Shown here piece after piece: positions 42,813 through 51,399 of a stretch of DNA of 64,000 bases. The notes under the pieces were generated by a model. It did not search any database. It was not told where the DNA came from and saw only the letters and a program-made list of their open reading frames with translations. Position 1 is the stretch's first letter. Each line of letters opens with the position of its first letter. Source of the stretch: Geodermatophilus sp. DSM 44513 (GTDB lineage: Bacteria; Actinomycetota; Actinomycetes; Mycobacteriales; Geodermatophilaceae); NCBI RefSeq assembly GCF_032460525.1, contig NZ_CP135963.1:3100001-3164000 (forward strand), given 5' to 3'. The position numbers were made by a program, and so were the translations under genes.

Positions 42813-44267
42813 ATGGGGCGCGAGGGCACGGACTTCCTGCAGCTGCACCGGCGGGCCGCACCGCGGGGCGGGCTGACCGCCTGGCTGGTCGCGGAGGTCC
42901 GCGGCGCCGTCGCCGAGGGACGCCTGGCCGCCGGCGCGGTGCTGCCGCCCACGCGGACGCTGGCGCAGGACCTCGGGGTGTCCCGCGGCGTGGTGGTCGA
43001 GGCCTACCGGCGGCTGGCCGACGAGGGGCTGGTGGTCTCCCGCGTCGGGGCCGGCACCGTGGTCGTGGGCAGCGTGACGGGCCCGCCGCCCGCGCCCGTC
43101 GTGGCCCCGGCCGCGACCGGACCACTCCTTCCGGCGCGCACGCCGGCCGGTGTCGACGTCGACCTCTCCCCCGGCGTGCCCGACCTCGCGGCGTTCCCCC
43201 GCGCGGCGTGGCTGCGCGCCGAACGGGCCGTCCTGGCCACCGCCGGCGCCGCCGACCTCGGCTACGGCGACCCCCGCGGCAGCGCGCGGCTGCGCACCGA
43301 GCTGGCCGCCCGGCTGGCCCGCACCCGCGGCCTGCGGGTGGACGCCGGGCAGGTCGTCGTCGTCTCCGGGGTCGCGCAGTCGCTGGCCCTGGTGGCGCAG
43401 GTGCTCCGCGCGCGGGGTGCGGCCACGGTCGCCATGGAGGACCCGGGCTCGCGCGGTGCCCGCGACCAGCTGGCGCACTGGGGGCTCGAGGTGCTGCCGG
43501 TGCCGGTGGACGACGACGGTCTGCGGGTGGCCGAGCTGGCGGCGACGCCGGCCCGGGCGGCGGTGCTCACCCCGGCCCACCAGTTCCCCACCGGGGTGGT
43601 GCTCGCCCCGCACCGGCGCCGCGAGCTGCTGGCCTGGGCGCGGGCCGCCGACGGCCTGGTGGTCGAGGACGACTACGACGCCGAGCACCGCTACGACCGC
43701 GCCCCGGTCCCCGCGCTGCAGGCCAGCGCCCCGGAGCACGTCGTGCACACCGGCAGCACGTCCAAGACGTTGGCCCCGGGCATGCGGCTGGGCTGGCTGG
43801 TCCCGCCGCCGGCGCTGCACGCGGACCTGGTGGCGGCCAAGCACGCCAGCGACCTGGGCAGCCCGGTGCTGCCGCAGCTGGTGCTCGCCGAGCTGCTGGC
43901 CGGCGGCGCGCACGACCGGCACCTGCGCCTGGTCCGCACCCGCCAGCGGGCCCGCCGCGACGCCGTGGTGGCCGCGCTGGCCCGGCACCTGCCGTCGGCG
44001 CGGGTGGAGGGGGCCGCGGCCGGGCTGCACCTGCTGGTCACCTTCCCCGACGGCGGCCCGGACGACGTGGAGCTGGCTGCCCGGGCGCGGGAGGCCGGCG
44101 TCCTGGTGCACCCGCTGTCCTGGCACCGCCGGCTGCCCGGCCCGCCCGGGCTGGTCCTGGGCTACGCCGCGCACACCCCCGACCGGCTCACCGAGGCCGT
44201 CGCCCGGCTGGGCCGGGCCGTGGGCGGCGCCCGGCTGGGCCGGGTCCTGGCCGCCCCGGGTGGGTAG
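42813..44267 (+). CDS. MocR family (PdxR-like) regulator: GntR HTH fused to aminotransferase domain
   Basis: 484 residues. The N-terminal winged helix spans about 15-80 (LAQDLGVSRGVVVEAYRRLADE), then an aminotransferase class I-like domain follows. The PLP lysine is HTGSTSKTLAPGMRLGW, with the preceding VVEDDYDAEHRYD. ATG 42813 has GAGGAGG upstream. It is divergent from the EamA transporter at 42724 and likely senses pyridoxal phosphate or an amino compound to control it. Confidence 0.9.
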   Translation: MGREGTDFLQLHRRAAPRGGLTAWLVAEVRGAVAEGRLAAGAVLPPTRTLAQDLGVSRGVVVEAYRRLADEGLVVSRVGAGTVVVGSVTGPPPAPVVAPAATGPLLPARTPAGVDVDLSPGVPDLAAFPRAAWLRAERAVLATAGAADLGYGDPRGSARLRTELAARLARTRGLRVDAGQVVVVSGVAQSLALVAQVLRARGAATVAMEDPGSRGARDQLAHWGLEVLPVPVDDDGLRVAELAATPARAAVLTPAHQFPTGVVLAPHRRRELLAWARAADGLVVEDDYDAEHRYDRAPVPALQASAPEHVVHTGSTSKTLAPGMRLGWLVPPPALHADLVAAKHASDLGSPVLPQLVLAELLAGGAHDRHLRLVRTRQRARRDAVVAALARHLPSARVEGAAAGLHLLVTFPDGGPDDVELAARAREAGVLVHPLSWHRRLPGPPGLVLGYAAHTPDRLTEAVARLGRAVGGARLGRVLAAPGG

Positions 44268-44386
44268 CCGTCGCTGGGCGGGTCTTGGCCGGCCGGTCAC
44301 CTGCCGTACGCCCGCGGGCCAGCTCCGGCCGTGAGCGTGGGCACCCGACGGGGTCGGCCGCAGGACGAGGGAACGGGAGCACAGCC

Positions 44387-45487
44387 GTGTACGGATCCAC
44401 GGGCAGGGCCCGGTGGTGCGCAGGCCTCGCCGCGCTCACCGGTGCAGTGGTGGCGCTGACCGCCGTCCCGGCCGCCGCCGGGGGTGGGCAGCGGGCCGGG
44501 GGCGACCACCGTGAGGCGGCGCGGTTCGACCTGCAGGCCCACCGCGGGGGGATCGCGCTGACGGTGGAGAACACCCTGGCCGCGTTCGACCGCGCGCTGG
44601 AGCTCGGGGTGAGCACCCTGGAGCTGGACGTGCAGATCACCGAGGACGGGCACGCGGTGGTCACCCACGACCGCGATCTCAACCCGGCCAAGTGCGTGGA
44701 CACCGGCCCGGCGTTCCCCGGCGACCCGGAGTACCCCTACGTCCCCGGCGTCCGGTACGTGAAGGACCTGACCCTCGCCCAGGTGCAGACCATCGACTGC
44801 GGGTCGCTGACCCTGCCGCAGTACCCCGGGCAGCAGGCCAGCCCGGGCGCGCGGATGCCGCTGCTGTCGGAGGTGTTCGACCTCGTGCGGGACCGCCGCG
44901 CGCACCGGGTCGGCCTCAACGTGGAGACCAAGGTGGAGGCCGGCGCCCCGGAGCAGACCGCGCCCCGCGCCCAGTTCGTCGAGGTGGTCACCCGCGAGGT
45001 GCGCGAGGCCGGGCTGCTGGACCAGGTGAGCGTCCAGTCCTTCGACTGGGGCGCGCTGATGCTGGTGCGCGAGGTGGCGCCCGAGCTGCCGATCGTCGCG
45101 CTGACCAACGGCCAGCAGTTCCTGCAGGCCGGCCAGCCCGGCGCCTCGCCGTGGCTGGGCGGCATCGACGTCGACGACTTCGGCGGCGACTGGGTGGCCG
45201 CGGCCGACTCCTTCGGCGCCGACGCGGTCTCCCCGGTGCACGGCGACCCGCAGAACGGCGGCGTCGGCCAGCCCGGCTACGTCCCGTTCACCACGCGCGA
45301 GGTGGTCGAGGACGCGCACGCCGCCGGCATGGCGGTGATCCCGTGGACGGTCAACGACGCGGCCACCATGCAGTCGCTGATCGACATCGGGGTGGACGGG
45401 CTGATCACCGACCGGCCCGACCTGCTGCGCGAGGTGCTGGCCGCCAACGGCTTCCGGCTGCCGAAGCGCTACCCCGACCGGGGCTGA
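44387..45487 (+). CDS. secreted glycerophosphodiester phosphodiesterase
   Basis: 366 residues. A signal peptide covers about 1-32 (basic RARW, hydrophobic core LAALTGAVVALTAVPAAAG). The GDPD motif is DLQAHRGGIALTVENTLAAF with His52, then LELDVQITEDGHAVVTHDRD, and the TIM barrel ends VDGLITDRPDLLREV. It hydrolyses glycerophosphodiesters to glycerol-3-phosphate outside the membrane. GTG 44387 is preferred because it starts the signal peptide. It converges on clpP with only nine bases between. Confidence 0.9.
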   Translation: MYGSTGRARWCAGLAALTGAVVALTAVPAAAGGGQRAGGDHREAARFDLQAHRGGIALTVENTLAAFDRALELGVSTLELDVQITEDGHAVVTHDRDLNPAKCVDTGPAFPGDPEYPYVPGVRYVKDLTLAQVQTIDCGSLTLPQYPGQQASPGARMPLLSEVFDLVRDRRAHRVGLNVETKVEAGAPEQTAPRAQFVEVVTREVREAGLLDQVSVQSFDWGALMLVREVAPELPIVALTNGQQFLQAGQPGASPWLGGIDVDDFGGDWVAAADSFGADAVSPVHGDPQNGGVGQPGYVPFTTREVVEDAHAAGMAVIPWTVNDAATMQSLIDIGVDGLITDRPDLLREVLAANGFRLPKRYPDRG

Positions 45488-45496
45488 CCGGCCCCG

Positions 45497-46123
45497 TCAC
45501 CTGACCGGCCCGGGGGTCGGCAGGGCCGCGGCCGTGGCGACGACGTGGTCGACCAGGCCGTACTCGCGGGCCTCCTCGGGGGTGAACCACCGGTCGCGGT
45601 CGGAGTCGCGCTCGATCTGCTCGACGCTGCGCCCGGAGTGCTGCGCCTGCAGCTCGTTCACCTCCCGCTTGAGCCGCCGGAGCATGTCGGCCTGGATGGC
45701 GATGTCGGACTCCGTCCCGCCGACCCCGGCCGAGGCCTGGTGCATCATGATCCGCGTGTGCGGCAGCGAGAACCGCTTGCCGGCCGTGCCGGCGGTGAGC
45801 AGGAACTGCCCCATCGAGGCGGCCATCCCGACGGAGTAGGTCGCCACGTCGCAGTCGAGGAACTGCATCGTGTCGTAGACGGCCATGCCCGCGCTCACCG
45901 AGCCGCCCGGCGAGTTGATGTACAGGTGGATGTCGCTGCGCGCGTCGTCGGCGGCCAGCAGCAGCATCTGCGCGCACAGCTGGTTGGCCACGTCGTCGTC
46001 GACCTGGCGGTCCAGGAAGACGATGCGCTCGCGCAGCAGCCGGTCGAAGACGGCGTCGGTCAGGGAGGCGTGGCCACCGGCCGCGCGCATGTCGGGGGTG
46101 GTCGGCGTGGGTGTGGTGCGCAT
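45497..46123 (-). CDS. clpP: ATP-dependent Clp protease proteolytic subunit
   Basis: 208 residues. Ser103 in GMAASMG, His128 in HTRIMMHQ and a downstream Asp (near WFTPEEAREYGLVD) form the triad, and YINSPGGSVSAGMAVYD is the classical ClpP stretch. The presence of a lone clpP without clpX or tig nearby suggests it is an additional actinobacterial copy rather than the clpP1P2 core pair. ATG 46123. The upstream 201-base region holds an inverted repeat. Confidence 0.92.
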   Translation of the reverse strand: MRTTPTPTTPDMRAAGGHASLTDAVFDRLLRERIVFLDRQVDDDVANQLCAQMLLLAADDARSDIHLYINSPGGSVSAGMAVYDTMQFLDCDVATYSVGMAASMGQFLLTAGTAGKRFSLPHTRIMMHQASAGVGGTESDIAIQADMLRRLKREVNELQAQHSGRSVEQIERDSDRDRWFTPEEAREYGLVDHVVATAAALPTPGPVR

Positions 46124-46173
46124 GGTCGCGGCCTCTCCGGAGACGGGTCGATCGGTCGACCGGAGTAGATCAG

Positions 46174-46204
46174 CGCCATTCTCGGGAAGCACGCCGGAAT
46201 GGCG
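46174..46204. promoter_or_regulatory. inverted repeat in the clpP / dehydratase divergent promoter
   Basis: CGCCATTC (46174-46181) and GAATGGCG (46197-46204) are perfect 8-bp arms separated by 15 bases. It sits 50 bases upstream of clpP and 120 upstream of the dehydratase, where a ClgR-like or other activator could bind. The protein is unknown. Confidence 0.5.
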
Positions 46205-46324
46205 TCGTTCCGCTTTCCGCGCAATTCTCACGCTCTCGGCGGAATGCGTTGACACCGACTCCCGGTCGCCGGTCGGGAGTGGCGCGGATCCCGGCCTCGG
46301 CAGCTGCGGCACGACGTCCCTACG

Positions 46325-47293
46325 GTGGAGGACGTGATCACGAGGGACGACGTCGAGGCGGCCCGGGAGCGGACCGCGGGGCTGGTGCGCCGGACGCCGG
46401 TCACCGCGGTGGCCGCCGGCGACCTCACCCCGGACACCCCGGTGCTGCTCAAGCTGGAGCAGCTGCAGCACACCGGGTCCTTCAAGGCCCGCGGCGCGCT
46501 CAACCGGGTGCTGGCCGCGGCCGGGCGCGGCGAGCTGGGCCCGGCGGGGGTGGTGGCCGCGTCGGGGGGCAACGCCGGGCTGGCGGTGGCGTACGCCGCG
46601 GCCCGGCAGGGCGCGGCCGCCCGGGTGTACGTGCCGACGACGGCGCCCGCGGTGAAGGTCGCCCGGCTGCGGGAGCTCGGCGCCGACGTCGTCGGGGTCG
46701 GGGACCGCTACGCGCTGGCCTACGAGGCCGCCGTCGCCGACGCGGAGCGGACCGGGGCGCTGTTCTGCCACGCCTACGACCAGCCGGAGGTCTGCGCCGG
46801 GCAGGGCACGCTGGCCCTGGAGCTGCTCGACCAGGTGGACGGCGGGGTCGACACCGTGCTCGTGGCGGTCGGCGGCGGCGGGCTGATGGCCGGGGTGGCG
46901 GCCGCGCTGGAGGGCCGGGCGCGGGTGGTCGGCGTCGAGCCGCGCACCGTCGGCACGTTCGCCGCCGCCCTGGCCGCCGGGGAGCCGGTCGACGTGCCGG
47001 TGTCCGGCGTCGCGGCGGACTCCCTGGGTGCGACCCGGCTGGGGGCCGTCGCCTGGGCGGTGGCCGGGCGCACCGGCGCCGGGTCGGTGCTGGTGGACGA
47101 CGCCGACGTGGTGGCCGCCCGGCTGTCCCTGTGGGAGGACCACCGGCTGGTCGTCGAGCACGGCGCGGCGAGCGTGGTGGCGGCGCTGCGCTGCGGCGCC
47201 TACCGGCCCGAGCCGGGCGAGCGCGTGGTGGCGGTGCTGTGCGGGGCGAACACCGCGGTGGCCGACCTGACCCCCGAGGCGCCGCTGCGCTGA
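46325..47293 (+). CDS. threonine/serine dehydratase-like PLP enzyme
   Basis: 322 residues, fold type II. The PLP Lys is in HTGSFKARGALNR (Lys54), the glycine-rich phosphate site is VLVAVGGGGLMAGVAAA, and the overall length matches catabolic threonine/serine dehydratases without an ACT domain. Serine racemase or hydroxythreonine dehydratase are alternatives. The frame opens at GTG 46325, but GTG 46334 (VITRDDV) matches the family N-terminus better. It converges with an MFS gene ending 10 bases away. Confidence 0.87.
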   Translation: MEDVITRDDVEAARERTAGLVRRTPVTAVAAGDLTPDTPVLLKLEQLQHTGSFKARGALNRVLAAAGRGELGPAGVVAASGGNAGLAVAYAAARQGAAARVYVPTTAPAVKVARLRELGADVVGVGDRYALAYEAAVADAERTGALFCHAYDQPEVCAGQGTLALELLDQVDGGVDTVLVAVGGGGLMAGVAAALEGRARVVGVEPRTVGTFAAALAAGEPVDVPVSGVAADSLGATRLGAVAWAVAGRTGAGSVLVDDADVVAARLSLWEDHRLVVEHGAASVVAALRCGAYRPEPGERVVAVLCGANTAVADLTPEAPLR

Positions 47294-47303
47294 CGGGCCG
47301 GCG

Positions 47304-48509
47304 CTACCCGCCGGCCGCCGGCCGCCCGGCGCGCGGGAGGGCGAGTGCGGCGAGCAGCCCGGCGGCCAGCACGCCGGTGGTGACCGCGAAGGCCACCTGG
47401 TAGGACGCGACGTCGGTCAGCCAGCCGGCGGCCAGCGGCCCGACGATGGCGCCCAGGTCGGCCGACATCTGGAACACCGCCACCACCCGGCCGCCGCGCG
47501 CGGGGCTGACGTCGGCGACCAGCGCGGCCGGCACGCTGGCCAGGAAGGACGCGCCCAGCCCGAAGGCCGCCATCGACAGCAGGAACACCCACAGGGCAGG
47601 CGGTGCGACGAGCGCGGCGGTCGACGCGGTGGCCAGTGAGGCGCCGAGGACCAGCGCCGGTCGCCGTCCCCAGGTGTCGGCGAGCGCGCCGGAGCGCAGC
47701 AGGCCCAGGGCCTGGGCCACCGAGCCGGCCAGCAGCCCGGCGCCGGCCCAGGCGACGGTGCGGCCCAGCTCCTCGGTCACGTACAGCGGCACCAGGGAGT
47801 TGCGGACGCCGAACAGGACCCAGCCCACGCCGAGGTTGGCGACCAGCGCGGCCAGGTACACCCGCGACCGCAGCGCCGTGCCCAGCGGGACGGGGTCGGG
47901 TTCGGGCCCCGACGCCGTCCCGGCGGCCTGCTCCCGGCGGGTGGCCGAGGGGCGCAGCAGCACCATCGCCACCGATCCGGCCAGCAGCAGGAAACCGGCG
48001 TAGAGGAAGAACGGCAGGCGCGGGGAGAGCTCGGCGAGCAGCCCGCCGGCCGCAGGACCGGCGATCCCACCGAGGATGAACCCGCCCTGCCAGGTGGCGG
48101 CGGCCCGGCCGCGGTGCGACGGCGGCGCCACCCGCAGCAGCAGGGACAGCGCGGCGACGGTGAACATGGCGCTGCCCACGCCACCGGCGGCGCGCAGGGC
48201 GAGGAACAGCGGGAAGCCCGTCGCCAGGCCGGCCAGGCCGGTGGTGACCGCCACGATGGTCAGTCCGGCCGACAGCACCGTCCGCTCGCCGAACCGCTCG
48301 ACCAGCGAGCCGCCGCCGAAGGCCGAGACGAACCGGAAGAACGCGAAGGCGCTGACGGCCAGCCCGACGGCCGTGGTGCCGACGCCGAAGTCCCGGACGT
48401 AGAGCGGGATGGCGGGGGCGACGATGCCGAAGCCGAGGGCGACCACGAAGGCGACGACGGCCAGGATGCCGACCTCGCGGGGCAGCTCGCTCCGCCCCCG
48501 CCACAGCAC
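47304..48509 (-). CDS. MFS transporter
   Basis: 401 residues with about 12 hydrophobic helices. The first helices (AVVAFVVALGFGIVAPAIPLY) and the sequence GGGSLVERFGERTVL after helix 2 fit the DHA1-like drug-exporter group. The 47304 stop is 10 bases from the dehydratase stop. The start ATG 48509 faces the defence island. Substrate is unknown. Confidence 0.85.
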   Translation of the reverse strand: MLWRGRSELPREVGILAVVAFVVALGFGIVAPAIPLYVRDFGVGTTAVGLAVSAFAFFRFVSAFGGGSLVERFGERTVLSAGLTIVAVTTGLAGLATGFPLFLALRAAGGVGSAMFTVAALSLLLRVAPPSHRGRAAATWQGGFILGGIAGPAAGGLLAELSPRLPFFLYAGFLLLAGSVAMVLLRPSATRREQAAGTASGPEPDPVPLGTALRSRVYLAALVANLGVGWVLFGVRNSLVPLYVTEELGRTVAWAGAGLLAGSVAQALGLLRSGALADTWGRRPALVLGASLATASTAALVAPPALWVFLLSMAAFGLGASFLASVPAALVADVSPARGGRVVAVFQMSADLGAIVGPLAAGWLTDVASYQVAFAVTTGVLAAGLLAALALPRAGRPAAGG

Positions 48510-48561
48510 ACCCCGGATGCTCGCACGGTGGCGGTGCGCGTCCGCCGAAGGCCGGGCGGCC

Positions 48562-48601
48562 CACCGGCACGCCCTGCGGGGGACCGCAGGACGTGCCGGT
48601 G
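48562..48601. repeat. large interrupted hairpin at the left border of the defence island
   Basis: CACCGGCACG (48562-48571) pairs with CGTGCCGGTG (48592-48601), and inner arms CCTGCGG (48573-48579) and CCGCAGG (48584-48590) extend the stem, leaving a four-base loop. It lies between the starts of the leftward MFS gene and the rightward 48690 gene, so it is downstream of neither. It could be an island boundary, an attenuator or a relic terminator. Confidence 0.6.
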
Positions 48602-48689
48602 GACCTCGCTGTCAGCTGTCGATGGCCCAGCTGTCACCTGACCGGGTGGCTAACTGCGCATGCGCTGCGCACGCGCTATGCTGTGATCC

Positions 48690-49190
48690 ATGAGCAACCA
48701 CCGCAAGGTCAAGCCCGCCGGGACGAGCACGTCGGAGTCGGACAAGGTCATCGCCCTGTACCACCGGGTGTTCGCAACCGAGGACTTCGACACCGCCGCC
48801 GACATGATCTTCCAGACCGTGAAGAAGGCGGCCGTCGAGCACGCGGGCAAGCCGCGGCACCTATACCTCGACATCGACGGGCACCGCAACGACGCGGGCG
48901 GGTTCGACCACGACATGTGCGAGCTGCAGAAGCACTTCCTCATCGGCTACCTGATGCATTGGCTGACCGAGCTGCACCTGCCCGTCATGCAGGGCAGCGC
49001 CGTCCGCAACCCCAACCAGCGGGAGGACCTGCCCAAGCACCTCAACGTGCTGTCCGGGATGGACGCCGACGACCGTGAGGAGGCGCTGCGCCAGTCCGCC
49101 GCCGCGGCCGGTGCGCCGGTGTTCGACCCTGGGACCGGTGAGCACGTCGCCGCCGACGGCGCCCAGTCCCGGATGCCCAGCGAGGGCTGA
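48690..49190 (+). CDS. hypothetical protein of the defence island, 166 aa
   Basis: Soluble, largely helical protein with no membrane segment. The pattern HRVFATEDFDTAADMIFQTVK, YLDIDGHRNDAGGFDHDMCE, FLIGYLMHWLTELHLP and REDLPKHLNVL is well ordered but unfamiliar. TGTGATCC followed by ATG 48690, with a TATGCT box just upstream, suggests its own promoter. The stop overlaps the next gene in TGATG, forming a two-gene unit. It lies opposite the CBASS operon with XRE and small genes. Function is unknown; it may belong to the island. Confidence 0.65.
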   Translation: MSNHRKVKPAGTSTSESDKVIALYHRVFATEDFDTAADMIFQTVKKAAVEHAGKPRHLYLDIDGHRNDAGGFDHDMCELQKHFLIGYLMHWLTELHLPVMQGSAVRNPNQREDLPKHLNVLSGMDADDREEALRQSAAAAGAPVFDPGTGEHVAADGAQSRMPSEG

Positions 49191-49483
49191 TGGCCTCGAT
49201 TCGCCGGCTGCCGTCGGGCCGCTTCCAGGCCGCGGTGCTGCTCGACGACGGCCACCGAACCACCACGACGAAGGACACGCTGGAGGACGCGACCGCCTGG
49301 GCCGCCCAGGTGGAGGACGAGCGAAACCGGCGCCGGGCCGAGCAGCGGCACCTGGATGAGGAGGCGAGCACTCGAATCGTGCTGGGTGCGGTGCGGCAGT
49401 TGCTTGAGGACGGCCGGCTCTCGCATGAGCAGCTGCGGGAGCTGCGGGAGCTGCTCGACCGGCCGAGGACGCCGCCGACGTGA
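49190..49483 (+). CDS. integrase arm-binding-domain-like small protein, 97 aa
   Basis: IRRLPSGRFQAAVLLDDGHRT followed by TLEDATAWAAQVEDERNR matches the AP2-like N-terminal arm-binding fold of phage tyrosine integrases, here with no catalytic domain. The C-terminal half is a coiled coil (QLLEDGRLSHEQLRELREL). ATG 49190 overlaps the preceding stop by one base. It may be an excisionase-like or regulatory derivative of a phage integrase and is the best hint that the region came from a mobile element. Confidence 0.6.
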   Translation: MASIRRLPSGRFQAAVLLDDGHRTTTTKDTLEDATAWAAQVEDERNRRRAEQRHLDEEASTRIVLGAVRQLLEDGRLSHEQLRELRELLDRPRTPPT

Positions 49484-49631
49484 CGCGGCGCGAGTAGCCG
49501 CGTGGCTAACGGATGCGGCGTGTTGGCCGGGACCGGCGCCGACGACCTGTCGGTTCTGTCACAGGGTGACGACACACTACGCAGACACACAGCAGCGCGG
49601 GGAGGCCCGCGGACAAGGGGACGGGTAAGGC

Positions 49632-49814
49632 ATGACGGTGGTGCAGCAGCACGACGATCTCGTCGCGCAGCGCCGCAGCCACGCCGCCTGGAAGTTGCTC
49701 GCGGCCGACAACGCGCCGCTCATCATCGGCTTCGGCCGCCGGGCGGAACGCACCCGCGACCACACCGGGGGTGTCCTGCGCGCGCTCGGCATCACCGTGG
49801 AGGCTCTCCCGTGA
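49632..49814 (+). CDS. hypothetical protein, 60 aa
   Basis: Short protein containing SHAAWKLLAADNAPLIIGFG and TGGVLRALGITVEAL. ATG 49632 has GGGACGGGTAAGGC upstream. It overlaps the XRE-family gene that follows by four bases (GTGA), so it is translationally coupled to it. A toxin-antitoxin-like or regulatory small protein is possible, but no family is recognised. Confidence 0.5.
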   Translation: MTVVQQHDDLVAQRRSHAAWKLLAADNAPLIIGFGRRAERTRDHTGGVLRALGITVEALP

Positions 49815-50443
49815 TCGACCCGGACGCACTGCGCCGCCTACGCGCCGACCGCGGCCTCTCCCAGCGCCGCCTGGCCGCCGCGATCGGCGTCGACCCGCTC
49901 ACCGTGAAACGGCTGGAGGACGGCGCCGACGCCGGCGACCTCCCCCTGCGCGTCCTCGAACGCCTCAGCCACGTCCTCGGTGCGCCGGTGGGTCAGCTGC
50001 TCCGTCAGGACGAGGGAACCGACGACGGTGTGGACCTCACCGCAGCAGTTGGTGCCGCACTACTGGCCCACGGGCACACCACCATGACCACCCTCGCGGC
50101 CACGCGGGACGCAACGGTGGACGACGTCGCAACTGCGGTCAGCGCGCTCGGTGCGCCCTTGTCGGGTGCCGGCTTGGACGTCGCCCGGCACCACGACGAG
50201 GTCTCGCTCGTCTCGCACGTGCCCACGCCCCACGCGGTGGCCGCGGCCCGGCCCCTCACCCTCGCGGAGGCCCGGCCGCTGCGCCGTATCCACCGTGGCG
50301 AGGACGTCCGCCGGAAGCTGTCCAAGCCCGACCGCGAGTTCATCCTCCCGGCGCTCCTGCGTCGCGGCCTTGTTGCCGATGACGGAGCCGGTCCGGTCTG
50401 CACCCCGGGGGTCGCCGCGTCCCTGGACCTTCGTACTCGGTGA
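49811..50443 (+). CDS. XRE family helix-turn-helix protein
   Basis: Residues 5-60 are an XRE HTH (LRRLRADRGLSQRRLAAAIG, then LERLSHVLGAPVGQLL). The C-terminal two-thirds carry a second, winged-helix-like stretch (TLAEARPLRRIHRGEDVRRK, then EFILPALLRRGLV). GTG 49811 overlaps the small gene before it. It converges with the S-4TM gene, with 32 bases between the stops. It may regulate the island. Regulation of the CBASS operon by this protein cannot be shown from sequence. Confidence 0.7.
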   Translation: MIDPDALRRLRADRGLSQRRLAAAIGVDPLTVKRLEDGADAGDLPLRVLERLSHVLGAPVGQLLRQDEGTDDGVDLTAAVGAALLAHGHTTMTTLAATRDATVDDVATAVSALGAPLSGAGLDVARHHDEVSLVSHVPTPHAVAAARPLTLAEARPLRRIHRGEDVRRKLSKPDREFILPALLRRGLVADDGAGPVCTPGVAASLDLRTR

Positions 50444-50475
50444 CAGGGTTGCCGCAGGACGCCCACGGCGCCTCG

Positions 50476-51399
50476 TCAGGCGGCCGCTGCCGCCGCTCGC
50501 GTGCTGCGGTCAGAGCGAGCGCGGCGCACGCGGTAGAACCAGCTGGGGACACGCGCCGCGCTTGAGCGGGTCAGAAAGACGGAATCCTGGAAGCTGCGAC
50601 AGAGGTCCAGCGTCGCCAGCTTGGGATCATGTCGAGTTTCCTCGACGGAGCGCTCCACACGTCGCTCGACCGTCTCGCCCGTCCTCGCGCTCTGCAAGTG
50701 GTCGAACGCAAGCTCCGTCGCATCAAGGAAGGCCGGTGCGCAGGGCAAGAAGATCGCCACCAGGTACTCCGCCAGTAGCAAGTCCTGAAGGACAGCGACG
50801 AAAACGCCAACGAGGAGCCACACCGTCTCCGTCGCCAGCAGAAAGACAGCGTAAGCCTGCCGGTCCTTCCGAGACCAGGACAGAGCTTGTCGCTGGCACA
50901 ACAGGACATCCGTTGGATACGGCACACCGGTGAGATCGATGGTGAACCAGGTGGTGTAATGCCTCTCGCGGCGTTCGTTGAGGGGAAGATGACCCGCGTC
51001 GGTCGTCATGTCGACGGTCAGCGGACGATTTCCACACAGTGGCTCGTTCCAGTCCAAGCCGAACAGCTTGACGTCGTAGAGCTCATGCATGGCAACCGCG
51101 CGGCTGTAGTGCGCACGCTCCAGGCGCTGCAGCAGGGTGCGGCCAATGACCAGCCACCCGGCCGATACGGCGGCGATGAGATCGGCCTCATCACGCCCAG
51201 CCCCCAGTGAGAGGAACGGCGCGACGCCCGCGAACGCCAGGGTTCCCGCTAGGCGCGCGATCCGCCAACGCTGCGCGACCTTGTAGCGGTAGCTGTACGC
51301 ACGCAGGCGCTCAAGATGCGGGGGCTCGTTCTGCCGCAACGTCAGGTCGCTCAGCTGGCCGACAGCGGCGGGGCCGACCGCAGGGGGGCGACCGGTCAC
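50476..51399 (-). CDS. S-4TM family putative pore-forming CBASS effector
   Basis: 307 residues. Four membrane helices appear at about 49-66 (LAGTLAFAGVAPFLSLGA), 73-90, 181-209 and 213-232, with soluble segments between and a basic C-terminal tail. The second hydrophobic block is followed by HELYDVKLFGLDWNEPL, which matches the family signature that precedes the soluble loop. In CBASS, cyclic-nucleotide binding by an S-4TM protein would permeabilise the inner membrane. It overlaps the CD-NTase gene by four bases and is the last gene of the operon. Confidence 0.85.
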   Translation of the reverse strand: MTGRPPAVGPAAVGQLSDLTLRQNEPPHLERLRAYSYRYKVAQRWRIARLAGTLAFAGVAPFLSLGAGRDEADLIAAVSAGWLVIGRTLLQRLERAHYSRAVAMHELYDVKLFGLDWNEPLCGNRPLTVDMTTDAGHLPLNERRERHYTTWFTIDLTGVPYPTDVLLCQRQALSWSRKDRQAYAVFLLATETVWLLVGVFVAVLQDLLLAEYLVAIFLPCAPAFLDATELAFDHLQSARTGETVERRVERSVEETRHDPKLATLDLCRSFQDSVFLTRSSAARVPSWFYRVRRARSDRSTRAAAAAA

